Shown here piece after piece: positions 56,456 to 64,000 of a stretch of DNA of 64,000 nt. Source of the stretch: an uncultured Bacteroidota bacterium (GTDB lineage Bacteria; Bacteroidota; Bacteroidia; Flavobacteriales; Flavobacteriaceae); assembly GCA_913041125.1 (NCBI GenBank), contig CAJWHM010000006.1:23248-87247 (forward strand), given 5' to 3'. Made by a program: the position numbers and the translations under genes. Numbering within the stretch: the first letter of the stretch is position 1; the number at the start of each line of letters is the position of its first letter. The notes below the pieces were generated by a model. That model was not told the origin of the DNA, searched no databases, and saw nothing but the letters and a program-made list of their open reading frames with translations.

Positions 56456-57783
56456 TATCCTTTTTTTAAATTTTTTGGAAGTATCACTTTTATTTGCTTA
56501 ATACGTAATTGGTCTAATTCCTCTATTATAAACTTGAATCTTTCAAAAGAAATTTTTTGTCCTCTTTTGGGAAATTTTTTTGTAATCTCTAATATAAGCC
56601 CTGCTAAAGTTTCAGAATCTCCTTTCACGTTATCAAAGAGTGTTTCATCTTGTATGTCTATAACTTTATAAAAATCTTTTAAACTTATTTTCGCCTCAAA
56701 AATGAAAGTATAATCATCCAATTTTGAATAGCTTAAATCGACTTCATCAAATTCATCACTTATGTCTCCAATAATCTCCTCCATTATATCTTCGAGTGTT
56801 ATTAGTCCAGATGTTCCTCCATATTCGTCAACAACAATTGCTAAATGATTTTTTTTCATTTGAAATTCCTTCAAAAGGTCATCTAATTTTTTATTCTCAG
56901 GAACATACAAAGGTTTTTTTAAAAGACTTTGCCAATGGTATTCTGTTTTATTTAAATGTGGTAATAGATCCTTGATATAAAGTATTCCTTTAATGTTGTC
57001 TTTCTTATCATCGTAAACAGGAATCCTCGAAAACCCATTTTCTAAAATTAATGGTATAATTTCTTTTAAAGTAAGTTTATCAGAAAGTGCAAATATGTCA
57101 ATCCTTGGGCACATTACTTCTCGAGTATCTGTACTGCCAAAATTTACTATACCTTCTAAAATTCTCTGTTCATCTGATGTAGTTTCCTTATTGTCTGTTA
57201 GTTCTAGTGCTTGTGATAGTTGATCAACTGAAAATTGATTTTTTTTGTCTCCAAGACGTCTTTCCAAAAAAACAGTAGCATAACTCATAGGTCCAGTGAT
57301 CCAAAATAATATGTATTTATCTAAAATATTAATAAATGGTGCTATTCGGACAGAAAATTTATATGCATTCCTATTAGCATAAATTTTTGGTAAAATCTCA
57401 CCAAATATCAATATTAAAGTAGTTACAATTCCTATTTCTATAAACAATATGATAAGAGGATTATAAATTTTTTGAAAAAGAGTTTTACTCAATAAAGTAA
57501 ATAGGATAACTATTGCGATATTGATAAAATTATTAGCAACTAATATAGTGGCTAAGAGTCTTTTGGGTTTTTTAAGAAGTGAAATGACTCTTTTTTTTGA
57601 AATAGAAATTTCTTCTTTGTCATCATCCTCCAATGATTTAACTTGTAATGAAAAGAATGCTACTTCAGCTCCCGATATTACAGCTGAAAAAAACAATAAG
57701 ATTAGTACCAGTAAGGTTTGAATCCAAAATAAATCAGACTTTAATATAGATAGATAAATTATTAGGAATGGGTCAGGATCCAA
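56455..57783 (-). CDS. gldE: Gliding motility-associated protein GldE (CNNM/CBS)
   Basis: 442 residues. DUF21 membrane domain (about 10-200), two CBS repeats (about 215-350; MCPRIDIFAL, then VVDEYGGTSGLITLEDIMEEI) and CorC_HlyC domain (about 360-440). Same architecture as the protein at 35571-36848, but location beside gldD identifies it as GldE. In F. johnsoniae extra GldE supports GldD function. Biochemical role may be ion homeostasis. Confidence 0.88.
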   Translation of the reverse strand: MDPDPFLIIYLSILKSDLFWIQTLLVLILLFFSAVISGAEVAFFSLQVKSLEDDDKEEISISKKRVISLLKKPKRLLATILVANNFINIAIVILFTLLSKTLFQKIYNPLIILFIEIGIVTTLILIFGEILPKIYANRNAYKFSVRIAPFINILDKYILFWITGPMSYATVFLERRLGDKKNQFSVDQLSQALELTDNKETTSDEQRILEGIVNFGSTDTREVMCPRIDIFALSDKLTLKEIIPLILENGFSRIPVYDDKKDNIKGILYIKDLLPHLNKTEYHWQSLLKKPLYVPENKKLDDLLKEFQMKKNHLAIVVDEYGGTSGLITLEDIMEEIIGDISDEFDEVDLSYSKLDDYTFIFEAKISLKDFYKVIDIQDETLFDNVKGDSETLAGLILEITKKFPKRGQKISFERFKFIIEELDQLRIKQIKVILPKNLKKG

Positions 57784-57793
57784 TATTAATTTT

Positions 57794-58219
57794 TTAAAAA
57801 GGCAAATCGTTAACTTCAGAAGAATTCCCCTCTAAATTATCTTTAATTTTAGTATTTGACAAGTTTACTTGTGAACTATCTTTCTTTGTAGATAAAAATG
57901 TAAATTCATTTACATTTATTTCAGTTGTGTAACGTTCAATTCCATCTTCACCACTCCATTTTCGATTTTTTATTCTGCCTTCTAAATATATTTTATCCCC
58001 TTTACTTAGATATTTTTCACAGATTTCGGCAGCTTTGTTTCGCACAACGATGTTGTGCCATTCTGTATTTGTGACTTTATCTCCAGTACTTTTATTAGTG
58101 TAAGATTCATTAGTAGCTAATGGAAATCGGCCAATTGATCCACCTCCTTCAAAATAGTGCATTTTGATATCATCCCCGAGATGACCAATTAACATAACTT
58201 TATTTAAAGTACCGCTCAT
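57794..58219 (-). CDS. ssb: Single-stranded DNA-binding protein
   Basis: 141 residues. OB fold (about 1-108) with NKVMLIGHLGDDIKMHYF and TEWHNIVVRNKAAEICEKYL (20 residues) typical of SSB, then a short linker and the acidic protein-docking tail ending VNDLPF. It coats single strands during replication and repair. Gene lies 34 bases after mutY and 10 before gldE. Confidence 0.94.
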   Translation of the reverse strand: MSGTLNKVMLIGHLGDDIKMHYFEGGGSIGRFPLATNESYTNKSTGDKVTNTEWHNIVVRNKAAEICEKYLSKGDKIYLEGRIKNRKWSGEDGIERYTTEINVNEFTFLSTKKDSSQVNLSNTKIKDNLEGNSSEVNDLPF

Positions 58220-58253
58220 GTAAAATTTTAATTTTCAAAATTAAACAACATGT

Positions 58254-59303
58254 TTAAGTTATAAAAAATTTATCAATAAAGTTTTGTATGACAACAGGGA
58301 ATGGTAATTTTTTTAAATCTTCTAGGGTCAAAGCATTTGGTAAAATTTCAGTTGTTTGATTAATCCAAAAAAATATATGTAGTTTTTGATGTGAAAGTTT
58401 ATGTATTATTGAAGTTTTGTTCCATAATATCCATTTTTCTTTTCTCATATTTAATTTATGCTTTGAGCTGATCATTTGAGTATTAAACTCATTAATATTT
58501 TTTATTTTTTGATTTGTTTCAAGTAAAGGAAATTGATACATATTTTGCCAGATTCCAACCCCTTGCCTTTTCTCAATAATTACTCTTTCGTTTTTATCTA
58601 TTATTACCAGATAATTTAAATGCCTATTTTTTATTTTGTTAATTTTACTCTTTACGGGTAATATATTTATTTTATCATAATTTAATGCAAAACAATTTTG
58701 AATAAATGGACACAAATCACAATTAGGTTTTCTAGGTTTACACTGTAGTGCTCCAAATTCAATTAAAGCTTGATTAAAGTCCCCAGGTTGGCTTTTATCA
58801 ATTAAAGACGTCGCTTTTTCTTTAAATTCTCTAAAACCATTACTAGTGCCTACAGGTGTTGTTATTCCAAAATAGCGAGATAGAAAACGGTATACATTCC
58901 CATCTACTACAGCATGAGGAAGATCAAAACAAATAGAAGCAATTGCACTCGCTGTATAATCACCGACTCCTTTTAAGCTTAAAATTTCTTTATGTGAGTT
59001 TGGAAATTTTCCATCATATTTATTTAAAATATATTTTGCAGTAGAATGTAAATTTCTAGCTCTTGAATAATAACCTAAGCCTTGCCACAATTTTAGGACT
59101 TTTAGCTCACTAGATAAAGCTAAATCTTTTATTGTAGGGTATTCCTTTATGAATTTTTCATAATAAGGAAGGCCTTGAGATGTTCTTGTTTGTTGAAGTA
59201 TTATTTCAGATAACCATATTTTATATGGGTCCTTAGTTTGTCTCCATAGAAAATCCCTTTTGTTTTCAAAATACCAGTTTAATAATGTTTCTGTCCATTT
59301 CAA
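58254..59303 (-). CDS. mutY: A/G-specific adenine glycosylase MutY
   Basis: 349 residues. Removes adenine mispaired with 8-oxoguanine. Catalytic E33 (SEIILQQTR) and D134 (VVDGNVYRF), helix-hairpin-helix LKGVGDYTASA (about 110-120), 4Fe-4S cysteines C188, C195, C198, C204, and a C-terminal NUDIX-like domain (about 225-345) that reads 8-oxoG. First gene of the mutY-ssb-gldE-gldD operon, divergent from the HU gene across a 124-base gap. Confidence 0.95.
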   Translation of the reverse strand: MKWTETLLNWYFENKRDFLWRQTKDPYKIWLSEIILQQTRTSQGLPYYEKFIKEYPTIKDLALSSELKVLKLWQGLGYYSRARNLHSTAKYILNKYDGKFPNSHKEILSLKGVGDYTASAIASICFDLPHAVVDGNVYRFLSRYFGITTPVGTSNGFREFKEKATSLIDKSQPGDFNQALIEFGALQCKPRKPNCDLCPFIQNCFALNYDKINILPVKSKINKIKNRHLNYLVIIDKNERVIIEKRQGVGIWQNMYQFPLLETNQKIKNINEFNTQMISSKHKLNMRKEKWILWNKTSIIHKLSHQKLHIFFWINQTTEILPNALTLEDLKKLPFPVVIQNFIDKFFIT

Positions 59304-59385
59304 TATTGTTTATTTAAAAGAGATTTTCTTATATACAAATGCAATATAAAAACTTTAGACAGAAGATTTTATAATTTAAAATTAA

Positions 59386-59393
59386 TATATTTG
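59386..59393 (+). promoter_or_regulatory. -7 promoter element of the HU gene
   Basis: TATATTTG, an exact TAnnTTTG, 34 bases before the HU ATG at 59428. No exact TTTG is seen at -33. Confidence 0.5.
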
Positions 59394-59427
59394 CAAGCCT
59401 TAAATTTTGAGTTTTAAACAAATAATT

Positions 59428-59721
59428 ATGACTAAAGCAGACATTGTATTAAACATTTCTGATGACCTTGGAATAGACAGAGCTGATGTTCAAGCAACAG
59501 TTGAAAAATTTATGAAAGAAATAAAAAGTTCATTAGAAAAAGGGGAGAATGTGTATTTGAGAGGATTTGGAAGTTTTATTATCAAAACACGTGCAGAAAA
59601 AACTGGACGTAACATTTCAAAAAATATTGCAATTAAAATTCCTGCTCATAACATTCCCGCATTCAAACCAGCTAAAATTTTTACACATGGAGTTAAATCT
59701 AAAGTAGCTGTATCCAAATAA
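59428..59721 (+). CDS. HU family DNA-binding protein
   Basis: 97 residues from the ATG at 59428, the standard family start MTKADIVLNISDDLG; an in-frame TTG 21 bases upstream is rejected. The DNA-bending arm has TGRNISKN and IPAHNIPAFKPAK. HU compacts DNA and aids replication and repair. Followed after 19 bases by a tiny basic protein gene, then by the RNase G/E gene. Confidence 0.93.
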   Translation: MTKADIVLNISDDLGIDRADVQATVEKFMKEIKSSLEKGENVYLRGFGSFIIKTRAEKTGRNISKNIAIKIPAHNIPAFKPAKIFTHGVKSKVAVSK

Positions 59722-59740
59722 AAATATTAAATAACAACAT

Positions 59741-59830
59741 ATGCCAAGCGGTAAAAAACGTAAAAGACATAAAGTAGCGACACATAAACGAAAAAAACGT
59801 CGTAGAGCAAATCGCCACAAGAAAAAATAG
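59741..59830 (+). CDS. 29-residue basic protein, mS38/COX24 (AURKAIP1)-like
   Basis: An open frame ATG to TAG encoding 29 residues, beginning MPSGKKRKRHK and ending NRHKKK, with over half Lys, Arg or His. It matches the short bacterial proteins with the AURKAIP1/COX24 domain, the domain of mitochondrial ribosomal protein mS38 and of the small mycobacterial 30S protein bS22. It most likely sits in the small ribosomal subunit. Its fixed place between HU and rng in flavobacteria supports it as a real gene. Confidence 0.8.
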   Translation: MPSGKKRKRHKVATHKRKKRRRANRHKKK

Positions 59831-59973
59831 TGTTAGGTAACCCACTTTAAATATTTACCAAAAGTTCATTGAAATGCAATACTAATATCATAGTATTGTT
59901 ACAGGAAAATCCTGAAAATATTGTTTAATCCGTTATCGTTATAAATATTAGCGATAGCACAAAATATCTCAGA
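59831..59973 (+). promoter_or_regulatory. Hairpin-rich leader of the RNase G/E gene
   Basis: 143 bases without a coding frame. A perfect 8-bp hairpin CAATACTA/TAGTATTG (59877-59884, 59891-59898), a 5-bp CAGGA/TCCTG hairpin (59902-59914) and a weaker TATCG/CGATA pairing before the GTG start. In E. coli the RNase E mRNA leader folds into hairpins by which the enzyme limits its own mRNA; a similar role here is inferred. No TAnnTTTG promoter is present. Confidence 0.4.
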
Positions 59974-61527
59974 GTGAATAAAGAATTAATAATACGTTCT
60001 CATTCCTCTGCTGTTGATTTTGCATTGCTCAAGGATGGGAAATTAATTGAGCTAAATAAAGAAGTTGAAGATAACAAGTTTTCTGTTGGTGACATTTTTG
60101 TCGGAAAAATAAGAAAATCTGTTCCAGGTTTAAATGCGTCTTTTGTTAATGTAGGCCACGAAAAAGATGGTTTTTTACATTATCATGATTTAGGCCCAAA
60201 ACTTCCTTCACTAATTAAATATATTAAACAGGTAAGCACAGGTAAAAACAAAGATTATCTCTTAAAACAATTCCGTTATGAATCTGATATAGAAAAAGAT
60301 GGAAATATCGCTGAAGTTTTATCTCCAAAACAAACCGTTTTAGTTCAAATTGTAAAAGAGCCTATTTCTACTAAGGGCCCTCGTTTGAGCTCTGAAATAT
60401 CATTAGCTGGCCGATTTATGGTCCTAATGCCATTTTCAGACCGAGTTTCAATCTCTCAAAAAATAGAGGATAGAGCAGAGAAAACAAGACTAAAAAAACT
60501 TGTACAAAGTATTCGTCCAAAAGGATTTGGACTTATCATTCGTACTGTTGCAGAAGGTCAAAAGGTTGCTGCACTAGATGCAGATATCGAGCAATTATTG
60601 AAGCGTTGGAAAAACTTGTCTATCAAATTAAAACAAATAGATAAATACCCTACAAAGGTATTAAGTGAGATAAATAGATCTTCAAGTATAATCCGCGATA
60701 TTTTTGATAATAACTTTACCGGTATTCATGTTGATGATGCAGAGATACAAAATGAAATAAAGGACTACTTAGAGAAAATAGCTCCTGATAAAAAGTCAAT
60801 TGTAAAACTGTATGATAACCATCTTCCCATTTTCGAAAAATTTGGGATCGAACGCCAAATTAAGTCTTCTTTTGGAAAAACTGTTTCCATGCAAAAAGGT
60901 GCGTATTTGGTAATCGAACACACAGAGGCGTTACATGTTATTGACGTTAATAGTGGTAACCGGTCTAATAGATCTAAAAGTCAAGAGGATACAGCTATGG
61001 AAGTAAATTTGATAGCTGCTAGTGAAATCGCTAGACAGTTACGATTAAGAGATATGGGAGGAATTATAGTTGTAGATTTTATTGACCTTAATTCTAATTC
61101 TAATCGGAAAAAATTATTTGAATTTCTAACAAACGAGATGAGTGCAGATAGAACAAAACATAAAATTCTACCTCCTAGTCGTTTTGGTTTAATTCAGATT
61201 ACCCGACAAAGAGTACGCCCAGAAATGAATATTAAAACTAAAGAGCCCAATCCTAATGAGAACGGTGAAGTAGAGGCTCCCATAGTATTAATAGACAAAA
61301 TCAACACAGAGCTTAGTAAGATAACTAAGAATAAACGCAATCAAAAGGAAAAGTTCTATTTACATGTACACCCTTTTGTAGCTGCTTACATATTAAGTGG
61401 GAATCCATCCCGACGCTTAAAATGGTATTTTGAGTACAAAAAGTGGATTCGTATTGTTCCACGCCATGCTTACCATTATTTGGAGTTTAAATTCTTGAAT
61501 AAAGATCGAAGAAGACTCCGAAATTAA
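59974..61527 (+). CDS. rng: Ribonuclease G/E family protein
   Basis: 517 residues, GTG start giving MNKELIIRSHSSAVDFALLK (20 residues), the usual Bacteroidota opening. S1 RNA-binding domain (about 37-130), then the RNase E/G catalytic core with metal ligands in VIDVNSGN and VVDFIDL. It lacks the long C-terminal degradosome scaffold of E. coli RNase E, so it resembles RNase G. Roles are 16S rRNA 5' maturation and mRNA decay. Preceded by a hairpin-rich leader, closed by a strong terminator. Confidence 0.94.
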   Translation: MNKELIIRSHSSAVDFALLKDGKLIELNKEVEDNKFSVGDIFVGKIRKSVPGLNASFVNVGHEKDGFLHYHDLGPKLPSLIKYIKQVSTGKNKDYLLKQFRYESDIEKDGNIAEVLSPKQTVLVQIVKEPISTKGPRLSSEISLAGRFMVLMPFSDRVSISQKIEDRAEKTRLKKLVQSIRPKGFGLIIRTVAEGQKVAALDADIEQLLKRWKNLSIKLKQIDKYPTKVLSEINRSSSIIRDIFDNNFTGIHVDDAEIQNEIKDYLEKIAPDKKSIVKLYDNHLPIFEKFGIERQIKSSFGKTVSMQKGAYLVIEHTEALHVIDVNSGNRSNRSKSQEDTAMEVNLIAASEIARQLRLRDMGGIIVVDFIDLNSNSNRKKLFEFLTNEMSADRTKHKILPPSRFGLIQITRQRVRPEMNIKTKEPNPNENGEVEAPIVLIDKINTELSKITKNKRNQKEKFYLHVHPFVAAYILSGNPSRRLKWYFEYKKWIRIVPRHAYHYLEFKFLNKDRRRLRN

Positions 61528-61562
61528 AAAAAGCCGCAGTTAAATAAAACTGCGGCTTTTTT
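61527..61562 (+). terminator. Terminator of rng
   Basis: Perfect 10-bp stem AGCCGCAGTT/AACTGCGGCT (61532-61541, 61548-61557) with a 6-base loop, A-run before and T-run after. It begins right at the rng stop codon. Confidence 0.9.
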
Positions 61563-61614
61563 ATTTGTTACAACTTCATATTTATTATAAATAAAAGAAT
61601 ATTTAATTTTATAA

Positions 61615-62082
61615 ATGCTTAAAAAGAAATCATACTCCTTAAACGAAGCAAAGAAAAAATTAGAAAACTTTTGTTCGTATCAAGAACGCTGTCATAAAGA
61701 AGTGAAAGAAAAACTGAGAGAATTAGGAATGATCCAATCGGCGTCTCAGGAAATAATAGCTCAACTTATTCAAGAAGATTATTTAAATGAAACACGATTT
61801 GCAAAAAACTTCGCCAGAGGAAAATTTCGTATTAAAAATTGGGGTAGAAATCGGATTTCAAGAGAATTAAAATCCCGAAACATCTCAGACTACAACATAA
61901 AAATGGGTATGCAAGAATTTACAGACATTGAATATGAAGAAACTTTTTATAATTTAATTGAAAAAAGAAAAAAGAGTGTGGAGCACTTACCCATTGACCA
62001 GCAGAAGAAAAAAATTTTTTCATACCTATCTTATAGAGGATGGGAACATGAAAAAATATTTGATGCTTTAAATCAATTATAA
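61615..62082 (+). CDS. recX: Regulatory protein RecX
   Basis: 155 residues of tandem three-helix repeats: YSLNEAKKKLENFCSYQERC, EVKEKLRELG, LIQEDYLNETRFAKNFARGK (20 residues) and WGRNRISRELKSRNI are all RecX-like. RecX restrains RecA filaments. recA is not adjacent. Its stop lies 2 bases from the stop of the convergent atpC gene with no terminator between. Confidence 0.9.
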   Translation: MLKKKSYSLNEAKKKLENFCSYQERCHKEVKEKLRELGMIQSASQEIIAQLIQEDYLNETRFAKNFARGKFRIKNWGRNRISRELKSRNISDYNIKMGMQEFTDIEYEETFYNLIEKRKKSVEHLPIDQQKKKIFSYLSYRGWEHEKIFDALNQL

Positions 62083-62084
62083 TA

Positions 62085-62360
62085 TTAATCTACAAGTAGA
62101 ATAGCTTTGTTAGCATTTAGCTCAATTGCACCGCTTTGGATTTGAAGAATAGTCTGGTTTCCTTCTTGGATAAACTTTTCTTTCTGATCTTTATTAAGTT
62201 TTAAATTCCCTTTAATTATTACATTCCCTGATACTAAAGTAGATACTATCGGGGCATGGTTATTTAATATTTGGAACGAACCAGATTTTCCAGGTATTGT
62301 AACACTTTCTACTTCACCACTAAATAATTCAGCTTCGGGAGATACGATTTGGAGTTCCAT
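62085..62360 (-). CDS. atpC: ATP synthase F1 epsilon subunit
   Basis: 91 residues: only the N-terminal beta-sandwich domain (LQIVSPEAELFSGEVESVTI, PGKSGSFQILNNHAPIVSTL) is present. The C-terminal helical hairpin that inhibits ATP hydrolysis in longer epsilon subunits is missing, as usual in Bacteroidota. Six bases after atpD on the minus strand. The remaining subunit genes are not in the window. Confidence 0.92.
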   Translation of the reverse strand: MELQIVSPEAELFSGEVESVTIPGKSGSFQILNNHAPIVSTLVSGNVIIKGNLKLNKDQKEKFIQEGNQTILQIQSGAIELNANKAILLVD

Positions 62361-62366
62361 GTCTTA

Positions 62367-63887
<1,521 letters not shown>

Positions 63888-63915
63888 CTAATTATTTATA
63901 CAATATTTTGTGTCG

Positions 63916-63923
63916 CAAATATA
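63916..63923 (-). promoter_or_regulatory. -7 promoter element of atpDC
   Basis: Minus-strand TATATTTG, an exact TAnnTTTG, 37 bases before the atpD ATG. No clear -33 TTTG at the expected distance. Confidence 0.5.
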
Positions 63924-64000
63924 CGATGTTACTTGTAAAATAATCTTTTATGAGTTTTATTTTTTTACAAAAAATAAACAAAAAAAGGCAACATAAAATG

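Noticed and set aside
62210..62360. Possibility that atpC is truncated because it lacks the C-terminal helices.
   Set aside because: About 90-residue epsilon subunits are normal in Bacteroidota, and the stop is followed directly by the convergent recX end.
63998..64000. ATG at the very end of the window as the start of another gene.
   Set aside because: No codons follow inside the window, so nothing can be supported.

Overview
The window is a stretch of chromosome from a member of the Bacteroidota, almost certainly a marine-type, A+T-rich Flavobacteriia. Evidence for the lineage: gliding/type IX-associated genes gldD and gldE in the flavobacterial order mutY-ssb-gldE-gldD; atpD-atpC detached from the rest of the ATP synthase genes; many -7 elements of the Bacteroidota form TAnnTTTG; GYDIA-type GHMP kinase, HYC_CC_PP and PepSY proteins typical of the phylum; and no Shine-Dalgarno-like leaders. 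Gene density is very high, many neighbours overlap by 1-14 bases, and no intergenic gap reaches 300 bases. I see no insertion sequence, prophage, CRISPR array, rRNA operon or defence island. This is mostly core genome.

Layout. 1-45: start of topA (minus, cut by the window edge). 201-3330: SulP anion transporter plus a metallo-beta-lactamase/rhodanese protein (sulfur handling). 3491-9822: miaB, a sigma-54 activator, lptE, an unknown protein, secG, then groES-groEL behind a sigma-54-like promoter. 9872-13658 (minus): four-gene, cysteine-rich metal-handling operon (HMA-MauE membrane protein, HYC_CC_PP protein, TonB receptor, HMA protein). 13778-21273: free-methionine sulfoxide reductase, purH and the cell-shape set mreB-mreC-mreD-PBP2-rodA. 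21270-24479 (minus): orphan OppC-like permease and the Prc protease. 24607-26784: surE, small membrane protein, lpxB. 26799-30894 (minus): thioredoxin, POT peptide transporter, DPP-IV-type peptidase. 31052-33285: HMG-CoA reductase and GHMP kinase (mevalonate pathway). 33368-41001 (minus): coaX, outer-membrane barrel, TPR protein, lptC, small membrane protein, CNNM/CBS protein and PpiD-like isomerase, tightly overlapped. 41098-41170: tRNA-Phe with a full promoter and terminator. 41216-47327 (minus): rmuC, PepSY protein, sortilin-like propeller, second propeller. 47435-49370: GDSL lipoprotein and kynureninase. 49369-49447 (minus): candidate small RNA. 49629-55828 (minus): SET protein, PHP phosphoesterase, DUF2490, TesB, lipocalin-like protein, M20 amidohydrolase, DMT transporter. 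55910-59303 (minus): gldD, gldE, ssb, mutY. 59428-61527: HU, a 29-residue mS38/COX24-like protein, RNase G/E. 61615-63878: recX, then atpC-atpD on the minus strand.

How the genes work together: envelope building dominates (LptC, LptE, LpxB, MreBCD/PBP2/RodA, SecG, PpiD-like foldase, Prc, outer-membrane barrels), with protein quality control (GroESL) and peptide scavenging (S9 peptidase, POT transporter, OppC permease). The observations most worth following are the probable sigma-54 control of groESL by an activator encoded a few genes upstream, repeated TGACA half-sites at both ends of that locus, the unannotated small-RNA candidate after kynU, the metal-handling operon, and the 29-residue ribosome-type protein. 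I found no clear candidate for a wholly new multi-gene system. Start sites at 6199, 13778, 28741-30894, 31052, 41216-42514, 54899-55828 and 59428 were moved inward from the longest reading frames because a signal peptide, membrane anchor or family N-terminus begins there.
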